Shown one piece after another: positions 47,834 through 57,795 of a DNA stretch of 64,000 nucleotides. The position numbers and the translations under genes were made by a program. Below the pieces are notes generated by a model. That model was not told where the DNA came from. It ran no database searches and worked only from the letters and a program-made list of their open reading frames with translations. This DNA comes from Sphingobacteriaceae bacterium DW12 (GTDB taxonomy: Bacteria > Bacteroidota > Bacteroidia > Sphingobacteriales > Sphingobacteriaceae), in the NCBI GenBank assembly GCA_000783305.1, contig JROE01000005.1:62001-126000 (forward strand). The letters run 5' to 3'. Position 1 is the first letter of the stretch; every line of letters starts with the position of its first letter.

Positions 47834-49117
47834 TTATTCTACAATAATCAAGTAGTAGTTTTTCTTACCGCGCTGGGCAATGATATAGTTATTGTTAATC
47901 AAGTAGTCCGTGTTGATAACTTGTTCGATTGTGGCAACTTTTTCCTTATTTAAGGATACACCACCACCTTCAGTCATTTTACGAGCTTCTCCTTTGGAAG
48001 GGAAAATTGCAGATTTGACAGCTAGCATATCTAAAATATTGATGCCTTGAGTAAGTTCCTCACGACTTATAGTATATTGAGGAATACCGTCAAATACATC
48101 CAATACAGACTGGTGGTCTAGTTCATTTAAGAATTCGAGTGATCCATTTCCAAAAAGAAACTCAGAAGTCTTTAATGCTGTCTCATAGTCCTTCTCGGAA
48201 TGCGTACGAATAGTGATATCTTTGGCTAAAGCTTTTTGTACTGTGCGTGTATGAGGCGCAGCATCATGCTCGGCAATGATGCCTTCTATTTCTTCTTTTG
48301 ATTTTAATGTGAAAATGCGAATCCAATTTTTAGCGTCGTCATCTGTCGCATTTAGCCAGAACTGGTAATATCTGTATGGACTGGTCTTCTTAGGGTCTAA
48401 CCATACGGCGCCCGATTCTGTTTTGCCAAATTTCTGCCCGTCAGCTTTTTTTATTAATTGTGTGGTGAGTGCAAATGCTGTTCCTTGGTCTTGACGTCTG
48501 ATGAATTCGGTGCCTGTTACAATATTGCCCCACTGATCCGATCCACCCATCTGAATTTTACAATTATGATGTTTCCATAGATAGTAGAAGTCATACCCTT
48601 GAATTAATTGATACGAAAATTCAGTAAACGATAACCCATTTTCACCTTCCAACCTTTTTTTGACTGAATCTTTAGCCATCATGTAGTTGACAGTGATCAA
48701 TTTGCCAACGTCACGAATGAAATCCAAGAATTTGAAATCTTTAAACCAATCATAATTGTTAACCATTTGGGCATCGAGGGCGCCGTCCCCGAATGTTAGG
48801 AATTTGCCGAGTTGACTTTTAAGACTGGCAACATTGTGATTTAAAGTTTTCTCATCTAATAGATTTCTTTCTGCGGATTTGAAAGAAGGATCTCCAATCA
48901 TACCCGTGGCACCCCCAACCAAAGCTACAGGTTTGTGCCCAGCATTTTGAAAATGAATAAGTGTCATAATCTGTGTCAGGTGACCAACATGTAGGGAATC
49001 TCCTGTAGGGTCAAAACCAATGTAACCGGCTACTTTTTCTTTGTTTAATAACTCTTCTGTTCCAGGCATGATATCTTGTAACATGCCTCTCCAACGTAAT
49101 TCTTCTACAAAGTTCAT
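47834..49117 (-). CDS. tyrS: tyrosyl-tRNA synthetase
   Basis: TyrS charges tRNA-Tyr. The 427-residue protein has the class I signatures HVGH (43-46) and KFGKT (229-233), tyrosine-binding residues in [26 protein letters not shown], and a C-terminal S4-like RNA-binding domain (about 350-420). Its -7 element lies at 49151. Confidence 0.98.
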   Translation of the reverse strand: MNFVEELRWRGMLQDIMPGTEELLNKEKVAGYIGFDPTGDSLHVGHLTQIMTLIHFQNAGHKPVALVGGATGMIGDPSFKSAERNLLDEKTLNHNVASLKSQLGKFLTFGDGALDAQMVNNYDWFKDFKFLDFIRDVGKLITVNYMMAKDSVKKRLEGENGLSFTEFSYQLIQGYDFYYLWKHHNCKIQMGGSDQWGNIVTGTEFIRRQDQGTAFALTTQLIKKADGQKFGKTESGAVWLDPKKTSPYRYYQFWLNATDDDAKNWIRIFTLKSKEEIEGIIAEHDAAPHTRTVQKALAKDITIRTHSEKDYETALKTSEFLFGNGSLEFLNELDHQSVLDVFDGIPQYTISREELTQGINILDMLAVKSAIFPSKGEARKMTEGGGVSLNKEKVATIEQVINTDYLINNNYIIAQRGKKNYYLIIVE

Positions 49118-49150
49118 AATAATGCGGATAAGAAAATTTTATATAAGTTG

Positions 49151-49158
49151 CAAAGATA
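49151..49158 (-). promoter_or_regulatory. candidate -7 element for tyrS
   Basis: The minus strand reads TATCTTTG, an exact consensus match 34 bp before the tyrS ATG. The closest TTG upstream is 24 bp away, longer than usual. Confidence 0.45.
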
Positions 49159-49230
49159 AGAAGATTAAGCTGTATCTTACGTCAAGATTTAAGATATTAC
49201 GCGCTTAGTGTGATTTTAATCCCTTTCAAC

Positions 49231-49914
49231 ATGAATTTTCTGTCTCACTTTTACTTCGAACGATATGCTACTACGTCTGAGCGTGTCTTTGGTGGGATCT
49301 TGCCTGATTTGCTTAAGAATGCAGATAAAAAGTATGTTTTCCATCCTAATCGTTATGAAGATATCTTGCTTGATCATGTCAAAATGAAACCTATATCTGA
49401 GGGCTGGTATCGACATGTCGAGGTAGATCGTCTCTTTCACAATTCGCCATTTTTTTTTGATCATACCCATCGTTTACGGCTCCAGATTCAGGATAGTCTC
49501 GAAGGCTTACCTATACGACCTTCTTTTTTGGCGCATGTCTCTCTAGAGCTTATACTGGACCATTTATTGCTCAAACATGAAGCTATCAACCTAGATCGCT
49601 TCTATGACGACCTTTCTGCTGTAGATGACGCTACCATCGTTAAATATTTGCAAACCATTGGGTTGGAAGATACATCTGTATTCATGAAGTATTACCATGG
49701 TTTTGTGCAGTCGAAGTATACCTATGAATATATCGATATTAGTAAAATATCGTATCCTTTGTTTAATATTGCAAAGCGAATTTGGGACTTCAAACCTCTA
49801 CCCGAACACCATGAACGCCTAAGGGATAGTCTGACTTCCTATGTAGATCGCGAATTGACAGACTACAAGAGCATTTATATAGAAATCCAGGACAAGCTAT
49901 CCTTAATGGAGTAA
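49231..49914 (+). CDS. acpH: acyl carrier protein phosphodiesterase-like (DUF479) protein
   Basis: This 227-residue protein resembles AcpH, which removes the phosphopantetheine arm from acyl carrier protein. It begins MNFLSHFYFE, matching the family start MNFLAH, with metal-binding candidates in GGILPDLLK, WYRHVEVDRLFHNSPFF, and LELILDHLLL. The frame extends back to GTG at 49210, but ATG 49231 fits the family. Bacteroidota members have not been well tested, so the reaction is provisional. Confidence 0.75.
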   Translation: MNFLSHFYFERYATTSERVFGGILPDLLKNADKKYVFHPNRYEDILLDHVKMKPISEGWYRHVEVDRLFHNSPFFFDHTHRLRLQIQDSLEGLPIRPSFLAHVSLELILDHLLLKHEAINLDRFYDDLSAVDDATIVKYLQTIGLEDTSVFMKYYHGFVQSKYTYEYIDISKISYPLFNIAKRIWDFKPLPEHHERLRDSLTSYVDRELTDYKSIYIEIQDKLSLME

Positions 49915-49974
49915 TTTTTAGCATATACTTTAATCGTATTTATAGAGGTAAAATACGGATGTAAACACACTGAT

Positions 49975-51675
49975 ATGGCAAATAGACTTTTCCGAAAGAA
50001 GAGCATTGATCAGATTATTAGCGATTCCCAGCATCATGGATCAGGACTTGCAAAGATTTTAGGCGTTAGAGATTTAGTATCTCTTGGAATAGCAGCTATT
50101 GTAGGTGCGGGAATATTCAGTACTATTGGTCTAGCCAGCTACAATGGGGGGCCTGCGGTATCTCTACTTTTTGTTTTTGTAGCATTTGCGTGTGTATTTA
50201 CCGCATTATCATATGCGCAGTTTGCGAGTACGGTGCCTGTATCTGGGAGCGCATATACGTATGCCTATGTGGCATTTGGTGAATTGTTTGCTTGGATTAT
50301 TGGATGGGCTTTGGTCTTGGAATATGCGGTCTCGAATATGGTGGTCGCGATATCATGGTCACAATATTTTGTATCGATGTTAGCGGGCTTCGGCCTCCAT
50401 ATACCCCGATGGCTCTCTATGGCTCCTGGATATGCATTTGATGCCCATCAAAAAATGTTGGAAGTAGGTGTTGATAAATTGACGGGTATTGATAAGCTCG
50501 CTCTTGAGGCCTATGAGACGGCGCCAAGAATAGGCGATACACCTATCGTATTCGATTTGCCAGCAGGGATTATTACACTTTTGGTAACTGCTCTTGTGTA
50601 TGTCGGTATCCGAGAATCTAAAAGAGCAAGCAATATCATGGTCATTATTAAAGTAGGGATTATCTTGGCGGTGATTTGTGGGGGAATATTTTTTATTAAG
50701 CCCGAAAATTGGACTCCATTTGCGCCAAACGGTATGGGTGGGGTAATGAGTAGTGTGGCTGCGGTCTTTTTTGCTTTTATTGGTTTTGACTCTATATCTA
50801 CTACGGCCGAAGAGTGTAAGAATCCACAACGGGACCTTCCAAGGGCAATGATTTATTGCCTCCTGATTTGTACGGTATTGTACGTTGCTATTACATTGGT
50901 GTTAACAGGTATGGTTAATTATACGGAGTTGAATGTAAAGGATCCGCTAGCCTATGTGTTTCAATATGTTGGATTTGATCATATGGCGGGTGTAATCTCC
51001 GTAACTTCTGTTATAGCCATCACCAGTGCTTTGCTTGTATACCAGCTAGCACAGCCTAGGATTTGGATGACCATGAGTCGCGATGGTTTGTTGTGGAAGA
51101 AATTTGCTACGGTACATCCGAAATATAAAACACCTTCTTACGCGACTATCGTGACGGGAATTGTGGTGGCTGTGCCTTCCTTGTTTTTCAAAATGGACTT
51201 CTTTGTAGACTTGACTAGTGTGGGGACTTTCTTTGCTTTTATTCTTGTCTGTGGGGGTGTACTTTACATGGATCATTCAGGATTGTCTCAAAAATCGAAA
51301 TTTAGGGTGCCCTATGTAAATGGAAAATATTTGATAGGTATAGGTTTTGTGATTGCACTTGGGCTTTTGTGGGGGTATGGGCAAGATATTATTAAGGAAT
51401 GGAGGTCGTTATCTCCTCTTTATATCTTTGAGCATAAATCTTTGATCATCATTTTTTGGATAGTGTGGGTGGTGATGAGTATCTATGCATATAAGTACAA
51501 CTTCTCATTGTTACCCACGACAGGAATCCTAATCAATTTGTACTTGATGACGGAACTTGGAGCGAGCAATTGGATTATCTTTATCCTATGGCTATTGGCG
51601 GGGTTGATTATTTATTTTATGTACGGATATAGGCATTCAAAATTAAATCGGGATGCTCAAGCTTTGAAGGATTAA
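49975..51675 (+). CDS. APC-superfamily amino acid permease (cationic amino acid transporter type)
   Basis: This 566-residue membrane protein has about 12-13 hydrophobic helices. It carries the APC signature in helix 1 (LVSLGIAAIVGAGIFSTIG), FAFIGFDSISTTAEECKNPQRDLP after helix 6, and a long periplasmic insert (about 145-190). These point to the CAT branch. The substrate is probably a cationic or neutral amino acid, not resolvable from sequence. It ends at a strong terminator shared with kup. Confidence 0.88.
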   Translation: MANRLFRKKSIDQIISDSQHHGSGLAKILGVRDLVSLGIAAIVGAGIFSTIGLASYNGGPAVSLLFVFVAFACVFTALSYAQFASTVPVSGSAYTYAYVAFGELFAWIIGWALVLEYAVSNMVVAISWSQYFVSMLAGFGLHIPRWLSMAPGYAFDAHQKMLEVGVDKLTGIDKLALEAYETAPRIGDTPIVFDLPAGIITLLVTALVYVGIRESKRASNIMVIIKVGIILAVICGGIFFIKPENWTPFAPNGMGGVMSSVAAVFFAFIGFDSISTTAEECKNPQRDLPRAMIYCLLICTVLYVAITLVLTGMVNYTELNVKDPLAYVFQYVGFDHMAGVISVTSVIAITSALLVYQLAQPRIWMTMSRDGLLWKKFATVHPKYKTPSYATIVTGIVVAVPSLFFKMDFFVDLTSVGTFFAFILVCGGVLYMDHSGLSQKSKFRVPYVNGKYLIGIGFVIALGLLWGYGQDIIKEWRSLSPLYIFEHKSLIIIFWIVWVVMSIYAYKYNFSLLPTTGILINLYLMTELGASNWIIFILWLLAGLIIYFMYGYRHSKLNRDAQALKD

Positions 51676-51708
51676 ATAAAGCCTCCGTAATTAACGGAGG
51701 CTTTATTT
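51674..51708. terminator. bidirectional terminator between the APC permease gene and kup
   Basis: A perfect 15-bp stem (AAATAAAGCCTCCGT and its complement) with a 5-nt loop starts in the permease stop codon and ends in a T-run. It is 27 bp from the kup stop. Confidence 0.9.
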
Positions 51709-51734
51709 TGAAACTAATTGCCGACTGAGATCGG

Positions 51735-53678
51735 CTAATTGATTCTTTTGATAATGACTTCGGTGGTGCGTGGTATACTTAGCGGCACGCGTTCTATGGT
51801 CACAAAGCTAGCATCTAAGCCAAACCCCTTTTCTTCGGAAAGACTGAATTTTTTCAAGATTTTGTAGATTTCAAAGATAATCCGTTCTTTCCACTTAAGA
51901 TCATTGGTCTTGGAAAGTACCTTTTCTAGGATGACGAATCTAAAGTCCCCAGGCACATTGTGTTTTTTTAAGGAGTCGTACTTACTAACGATGTCTATTT
52001 CTTTTCGTTGAACCATTTCCTCTACAACTTTACGGAAGAGCAAGCTGATGCGTTGTTCTTCCCTAAAGCCTAGCTTAAAGTCTACACGGATTAATTTACC
52101 TGGTACCAATTGTTCGACGGTATACTCGCGTGTATGAGGATTGTCCATGACATCTACATGTACCAACCAGTAGACGTCTGCCTTTTTTGGTTTTTTATTG
52201 ATAATCGAATAGATGATTTTGTACTCAATCTCGTTACGATTATTGGCACTGGTGAGATAGACTAATTGAGAAGCAAATTTCGGGATAGTCGGGTCTTCAC
52301 TCATCTCGGATATAATGGAGTTGTATTCTTTGATATTGACAAATTTGACGAATCGATTTTTGATGCGTCTAGCACTATACCACGAATACATGACGGTAAT
52401 CAAGGCCGCAGATAGCAATAAGGTCAGCCATCCCCCATGGGCCATTTTAACGGAGTTTCCTGCTAGAAATCCAAACTCAATAAAGAAATAGAAACCGACA
52501 AATAGGAATATCAAGTATTTATTCACTCGTTTCCACCTGAGGAAGTACCCCATCAAAATGGTGGTTGTGATAAATGTCGAATTGATCGCTAATCCATATG
52601 CAGCCTCCATATTGCTGGATTCTCTAAATACAGCAATAATTAGCATACAACCTGCCCAGAGAATGAGATTGATTGACGGTACATATAATTGGCCCTTGTG
52701 ATCACTCGGGTATCGGATGGTGACTTTTGGCCATATATTGAGTCTGACCGCTTCTGATATCAATGTGAAAGCGCCAGAAATCATCGCTTGGCTTGCAATT
52801 ATTGCAGCTATGGTGGCTATAATGATACCGTAACTAATAAACCATTCAGGCATAATGGCATAAAATGGATTTTTCTCACCTATCTGGCTTCCTGCGTGCT
52901 CCAAGAGCCAAGCTCCTTGACCAAAGTAATTCAACAGTAGACAAACTTTAACCAGTATCCAACTGATTCGTATATTGGCTTTTCCACAATGTCCCATGTC
53001 GGAATAGAGTGCTTCAGCACCTGTTGTACATAGAAATACACCGCCGATAATGAAGAGAGCGTTGGGCGTGGTCGCGATTAATTTGATCGCATAATAAGGG
53101 TTTAGAGCCTTTAATACTTCTGGAGCTTGATCGATGTATGTTAAACCCAATATGCCGATCGTGACGAACCATACAAACATCAATGGACCGAAGACTTTTC
53201 CGACGATAGATGTACCAAATCGCTGTATGAGGAACAGGCCAGAAATAATTGCGATGACAATAGGTACTGTCTGTAACGTAGGATTGTGGATGGCCAACCC
53301 TTCCACTGCGGATGAGATGGTGATGGCCGGTGTAAGCATTCCATCAGCAAGGAGTGCGGCGGCTCCGATAATAGCCGGGATAATGAGCCATTTGGCCTGC
53401 CTGCGAACTAAGGAATATAAAGATAAGATACCACCTTCACCTTTGTTATCCGCATTGAGGGCAATCAATACATATTTAATAGTGGTCTGAAGTGTAATGG
53501 TCCATACTACACAGGAGAGACCACCTAATACGAGATTGGGGTCTATTGTTCCTTTGTTGATAATGGCTTTGAATACGTAAAGAGGAGAGGTCCCGATGTC
53601 CCCAAAAATAATTCCTAAACTAATTAATAAGCCTCCGAGGCTAAGTTTTTGAACGCCGTTCTTATTTTCTGTGGACAT
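51735..53678 (-). CDS. kup: KUP-family potassium uptake protein
   Basis: This 647-residue potassium:proton symporter has 12 N-terminal membrane helices (to about 430) and a cytoplasmic C-terminal domain (about 455-647). Family blocks include the opening LGIIFGDIGTSPLYVFKAI, TTGAEALYSDMGHCGK and AYGLAINSTF. Its length is normal for Kup/TrkD. It would support potassium uptake at low external concentration. Confidence 0.95.
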   Translation of the reverse strand: MSTENKNGVQKLSLGGLLISLGIIFGDIGTSPLYVFKAIINKGTIDPNLVLGGLSCVVWTITLQTTIKYVLIALNADNKGEGGILSLYSLVRRQAKWLIIPAIIGAAALLADGMLTPAITISSAVEGLAIHNPTLQTVPIVIAIISGLFLIQRFGTSIVGKVFGPLMFVWFVTIGILGLTYIDQAPEVLKALNPYYAIKLIATTPNALFIIGGVFLCTTGAEALYSDMGHCGKANIRISWILVKVCLLLNYFGQGAWLLEHAGSQIGEKNPFYAIMPEWFISYGIIIATIAAIIASQAMISGAFTLISEAVRLNIWPKVTIRYPSDHKGQLYVPSINLILWAGCMLIIAVFRESSNMEAAYGLAINSTFITTTILMGYFLRWKRVNKYLIFLFVGFYFFIEFGFLAGNSVKMAHGGWLTLLLSAALITVMYSWYSARRIKNRFVKFVNIKEYNSIISEMSEDPTIPKFASQLVYLTSANNRNEIEYKIIYSIINKKPKKADVYWLVHVDVMDNPHTREYTVEQLVPGKLIRVDFKLGFREEQRISLLFRKVVEEMVQRKEIDIVSKYDSLKKHNVPGDFRFVILEKVLSKTNDLKWKERIIFEIYKILKKFSLSEEKGFGLDASFVTIERVPLSIPRTTEVIIKRIN

Positions 53679-53885
53679 TCTAAATAAATTAAATGACTAA
53701 ATCTTCGATTTTGCTACAATAATTCAATATTTTGATTAACAAAATTGAATCGCCAAAGTTTGCTTTTTTTTGTGACAACGTCAAGGGGTGTTAAAAATTG
53801 TTAAAGACTTTGTAATTAGTAGAGTTTTATCTGCTATTCTGATAAAAAAATCTATTTTTGTATGAGCAGAATTCAAAAAAAGGTT

Positions 53886-53893
53886 TATATTTG
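53886..53893 (+). promoter_or_regulatory. candidate -7 element for the sorting-domain protein gene
   Basis: TATATTTG lies 39 bp before the chosen ATG at 53933. A second match, TATTTTTG at 53853-53860, is 72 bp before it. Neither has a well-spaced -33 element. Confidence 0.35.
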
Positions 53894-53932
53894 ATTAAAC
53901 CAATTGCTAACAGATTTGTCTTAACATATAGA

Positions 53933-54439
53933 ATGAAGATTTTTACCAAGAAACGTTTGATTACAACCTTTACCAACGCACTCGTGCTGGTGGCAAGCTT
54001 GGGCTTTGCTTGGGGATCAAATATGGTAATGGCCAGCGATTCTTCTTTGAAAAAAATGACGTTAAGCAATAAAAGCAACTTTTCCACTTCAAGAGCTGCT
54101 AAATATTTTAATAACGACTCTTTTAGTGATTTTGGTATATCAGCAGCGAAAGTTTTTTCAGCGACTGAGTCTGATAAGCTTATTAATAATGTGAAAGTGT
54201 TTTATAACCCCATTGCTGAACAGGTGACCGTATCGTTCAAATTAGGTAAACAAAATACTGTATCAATCAAGGTAATGGATGCTTTAGGTAATGAGGTCTT
54301 AAGCCTAATGAATGGCTCTTTGGATGCCGGTAACCAAAATCTTGCATTTGATACCAATAAGAAACTGACTTCAGGTTTTTATTTCGTGCGGCTAGTTGCT
54401 GGTACGGAAACTGTAGTCAAAAGAATATCCGTTAGATAG
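53933..54439 (+). CDS. small secreted protein with T9SS type A-like sorting domain
   Basis: This 168-residue protein has a signal peptide (MKIFTKKRLITTFTNALVLV onward, cleavage near MASD) and a Ser/Asn/Lys-rich linker (about 37-85). The end looks like a T9SS C-terminal domain: NNVKVFYNPIAEQVTVSF, VSIKVMDALGNEVLS, LTSGFYFVRLVAGTETVVKRISV. No passenger domain is present, so almost the whole mature protein is the sorting signal. The frame extends to 53858, but the signal peptide fixes the start at 53933. A terminator follows. Confidence 0.8.
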   Translation: MKIFTKKRLITTFTNALVLVASLGFAWGSNMVMASDSSLKKMTLSNKSNFSTSRAAKYFNNDSFSDFGISAAKVFSATESDKLINNVKVFYNPIAEQVTVSFKLGKQNTVSIKVMDALGNEVLSLMNGSLDAGNQNLAFDTNKKLTSGFYFVRLVAGTETVVKRISVR

Positions 54440-54469
54440 TTTTCATTTTTGATATATAATTTTAAAGAG

Positions 54470-54499
54470 AAAGGTCTTACCACGGTAAGACCTTTTTTT
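54470..54499. terminator. terminator between the sorting-domain gene and ispG
   Basis: AAAGGTCTTACC and GGTAAGACCTTT form a 12-bp stem with a tiny loop and a seven-T tail on the plus strand. The reverse direction has few Ts, so it mainly serves the plus-strand gene. Confidence 0.85.
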
Positions 54500-54501
54500 A
54501 T

Positions 54502-56514
54502 TTACAATATTTCCGTATTTTCTATCCAACGACCATCTTCCTTGATGATTTCAATCAATTCGTCCAGAGCCTTCGAAGAGCTAACATTTTTCTTAACGAC
54601 TTCTTTACCTCTGTACAATGTGATTTTATCCGGTCCAGCTCCAACGTAGCCGTAGTCTGCGTCGGCCATTTCTCCGGGACCATTTACAATACAACCCATG
54701 ATTCCTATTTTTAATCCCTTAAGATGATTCGTTCTACTTCGAATCATATGGGTGGTCTCTTGTAAATCGAACAAGGTTCTTCCACAGCTAGGACAGGAGA
54801 TGTATTCTGTCTTGGAGATACGTGAGCGTGTGGCTTGCAAGATTCCGAAGGAAACGGAAACAATCTTTTCAATTGGAGTCGCAGGAGAGTCTATCCATAC
54901 TCCGGATCCTAAGCCATCAATCAACAATGCCCCAAGATCTGTAGCAGCGTATAATTGTATTTTGGAAAGGGGTTCCTCTGGGTTCATGATATCGCCCAAT
55001 GGACCAGAAAACTCTTCTTTAGCATATGATCTTTTTATGATTACGGGGCAATCTATTCCAATCTCTTGAAGATTTAAAAAAAACTGGCGCTGCTCGGCCA
55101 TTCCGTGTATATGATCGGTTTGTAAAATGAAAACAATGGTGTGGTCTAGAGGCAACTGTCCGAAGGTATCGGTTTGAAGATCTTCATTCTTGATATTGAT
55201 TAGATTTAGTACCGAGTCTTTTCGAGCTGCAGATATAAATTCTTCGAGTTCAAATACGGGATGTATATTCGAGGGGTTAGAGATTCCTTGCCAAGTGTGA
55301 TAATTATAAAGCTGTTTGAGATTGCCTGGCATATTGAATGAGGGAAGCTGGTCGCCTAAGAAAACAAAATCTACAGATTGCTCACCCATGTGATACTTGT
55401 CATTCAAGACGTCATATTTGTATCCAACGGATGTCAGGATATTTGGGTCTTTTAGATTACTAGTAGATAGGTCTACGGCTACTCGAGGAACTAGAGATCC
55501 TCCAATGAACGTGTTAGTTTCCTTGGAGTGATAAGGTATTACATCATTCTGTAAGCTGTTGAACTGAAAGATGGGGGGAGGGACTTGTTGGTGAAAGGTC
55601 TGCGCTCTGTTTCGATATCGATTGACCAAAGCAATCGCCACAGGGGCTTCTTTCTCCGGCTCCTCTGTCAAAGATACTCTTACAGTATCGCCGAGTCCAT
55701 CTTCAAGGAGCGTGCCGATGCCCACCGCGGATTTGATTCGCCCGTCTTCGCCATCACCCGCCTCTGTGACGCCGAGGTGAAGTGGATAATTCATATTCTC
55801 GAGAACCATCTTTTGTACTAATAGCCGATAAGCTTGGACCATAACTTGTGGATTACTCGATTTCATCGAGATGACAAGATTATAGTAGTTGAGATCTTCG
55901 CAGATACGGATAAATTCCAATGCAGATTCTACCATCCCTTCGGGAGTGTCTCCGTAATGACTCATAATTCGGTCTGAAAGTGACCCATGATTGGTCCCAA
56001 TTCGCATAGCTGTACCATATTCCTTACAAATCTTAACCAAGGGAGCGAATTTTTTATAAATACGATCTAGTTCGGCTTGATATTCGCCATCGGAATAAGT
56101 TAGCAGATCAAATTTCTTTTTGTCGGCATAGTTGCCTGGGTTTATTCTTACTTTTTCAACAATCCTTGCAGCAACTTCTGCTGCATTGGGTGTGAAGTGA
56201 ATATCGGCTACCAATGGTACTTGATAGCCTCTGGCCTTCAACTCTTTCTTTATATTTGCTAAATTTTCAGATTCTTTAATGCTCGGGGCAGTAATTCGCA
56301 CATAGTCACATCCTGCATCCACCATACGTATAGTTTGTTCAACCGATCCTATGGTGTCCATTGTATCGATTGTGGTCATACTTTGTATACGAATGGGATT
56401 GTGACCACCCATAGGTATATCGCCAATTTTTACTTCTCTGGTCAACCACCGGCTATATTCTTTTTTTGAATTACAATAGCCTCCTGGCAAAGTCAATAAA
56501 TTGTTTGTATCCAT
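54502..56514 (-). CDS. ispG: 4-hydroxy-3-methylbut-2-enyl diphosphate synthase (long form)
   Basis: IspG (GcpE) makes HMBPP in the non-mevalonate isoprenoid pathway using a 4Fe-4S cluster. The protein has 670 residues, longer than the about 370 of E. coli. A TIM-barrel domain (about 20-290) is followed by a long insert domain (about 300-545). The reductase-like domain carries the cluster ligands in ISCPSCGRTLFDL and GIMGCIVNGPGEM. This three-domain form is known in Bacteroidota and plants. Confidence 0.95.
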   Translation of the reverse strand: MDTNNLLTLPGGYCNSKKEYSRWLTREVKIGDIPMGGHNPIRIQSMTTIDTMDTIGSVEQTIRMVDAGCDYVRITAPSIKESENLANIKKELKARGYQVPLVADIHFTPNAAEVAARIVEKVRINPGNYADKKKFDLLTYSDGEYQAELDRIYKKFAPLVKICKEYGTAMRIGTNHGSLSDRIMSHYGDTPEGMVESALEFIRICEDLNYYNLVISMKSSNPQVMVQAYRLLVQKMVLENMNYPLHLGVTEAGDGEDGRIKSAVGIGTLLEDGLGDTVRVSLTEEPEKEAPVAIALVNRYRNRAQTFHQQVPPPIFQFNSLQNDVIPYHSKETNTFIGGSLVPRVAVDLSTSNLKDPNILTSVGYKYDVLNDKYHMGEQSVDFVFLGDQLPSFNMPGNLKQLYNYHTWQGISNPSNIHPVFELEEFISAARKDSVLNLINIKNEDLQTDTFGQLPLDHTIVFILQTDHIHGMAEQRQFFLNLQEIGIDCPVIIKRSYAKEEFSGPLGDIMNPEEPLSKIQLYAATDLGALLIDGLGSGVWIDSPATPIEKIVSVSFGILQATRSRISKTEYISCPSCGRTLFDLQETTHMIRSRTNHLKGLKIGIMGCIVNGPGEMADADYGYVGAGPDKITLYRGKEVVKKNVSSSKALDELIEIIKEDGRWIENTEIL

Positions 56515-56558
56515 ATCTAGTGCAAAGTTATGGATTATACAATAAAAACATAGTAGAT

Positions 56559-57506
56559 TTAGTATTGCTTGATTTTAATAGATGTAACTCCTCCGTCAAT
56601 AGCAAAATCAAATTTTTCAGCCGCGTTGGGATAATTTGCTGTCTCGCGAATACCATCGGTTTTATTTAAAAATCCGGCATCCATAGAGATGGTCGACAGG
56701 CCTCCGTCAGATACAATGCGACATGCTGCATTTTTGGGGACGAGGATTTCTAAAGAAGAGGCTCCTGCATCTATATTGACCTGTGAGTGACTTACGGGCA
56801 TGCCGAGTTTTAATTTTACTGAGCTGACACCTGTATCGAAATTTATATGGCGTACCTTGAATGGAGATAGGTCAAAGTTTACTTCGGATGCACCTATATC
56901 AAAGTTTAAATCCCATACGACCTCTTTATTGAGCTTGATGAGCGTTTTGTTGTTTTTGCTTTTTCCTTCGTTTTTTTTCTCTCCATTGAGGTTGACGTGT
57001 GGTATACCTTGTTTAGAAGTATTGGATGACAATTCCATAAAGTATGAATTGGAAGTGTTCTTTGCTTCAAATAACACAGTGCTGGCAACGTCGGATAGAT
57101 GCAGGTTGGTGGTACCCATGTCGAAATTGGCCGAAGCATAGGTCAGGGTATCTGGCAAAGGCACCGAGAGACTATGACTATAATTACTATCAGCAATGCT
57201 ATCATCATCATTGGTGCTAATATGGATATTTGAACCTCTTAAGAATCGGGATAGAAGATCTTGTTTGGGTGTGACAAAACCGACATAGGCTAAAAATCCA
57301 AGCAGAATACATGTAAAACCTAGTTTGGCGATATGTCCGAATTCGCTATTAGGCATGAGCATATTAATGCCACCTAGAATAATGAGTAGTGGCCAGTACT
57401 TTATAATTTCAACCCAGTTGAACTCCACGATATCTAATACATCTAACAAGAGTACTATTCCTACAAAAAGGAAAATAAGTCCAGAGGTTATTTTTCTATT
57501 GTTCAT
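56559..57506 (-). CDS. LiaF-like membrane protein
   Basis: This 315-residue protein has an N-terminal pair of short helical hairpins (about 8-25, 33-50, 60-80) of the LiaI/LiaF-type transmembrane region. After it comes a beta-helix-like domain with repeated short strands (VVWDLNFDIGASEVNFDLSP, HINFDTGVSSVKLKLG, VNIDAGASSLEILV). In Firmicutes LiaF modulates the cell-envelope stress system; in Bacteroidota such proteins have no assigned function. It is transcribed away from mlaE. Confidence 0.75.
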   Translation of the reverse strand: MNNRKITSGLIFLFVGIVLLLDVLDIVEFNWVEIIKYWPLLIILGGINMLMPNSEFGHIAKLGFTCILLGFLAYVGFVTPKQDLLSRFLRGSNIHISTNDDDSIADSNYSHSLSVPLPDTLTYASANFDMGTTNLHLSDVASTVLFEAKNTSNSYFMELSSNTSKQGIPHVNLNGEKKNEGKSKNNKTLIKLNKEVVWDLNFDIGASEVNFDLSPFKVRHINFDTGVSSVKLKLGMPVSHSQVNIDAGASSLEILVPKNAACRIVSDGGLSTISMDAGFLNKTDGIRETANYPNAAEKFDFAIDGGVTSIKIKQY

Positions 57507-57795
57507 ATGTTTAGTGCTTTACTTCCTATTTCAATTAGCTGATTGATTCAAAAGTAAAGTGAAGATGGTGAAAAAAATAGAGTATTTAGGTTATTCGAAT
57601 CAAAAAATCGGTGAATCTCTTTTTTTTATCGGTAAAGTGCGTAATTTGTAATAGGCATCATGGCATTTGAAGGGATACCTGTTTTTGTAGGATTATGTCT
57701 ATATTCGTTTAATTAATTTGAGATAAGTAGGGGAATCCCTAAACTAATCCAGCATTATGCTGTTTATATAGAAAGTCAGTCATTCAAGCACATTT

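Noticed and set aside
57724..57750. GGGGAATCCC near-palindrome upstream of mlaE
   Set aside because: It is a short imperfect match with no repeats nearby and no associated promoter, so an operator call is not supported.
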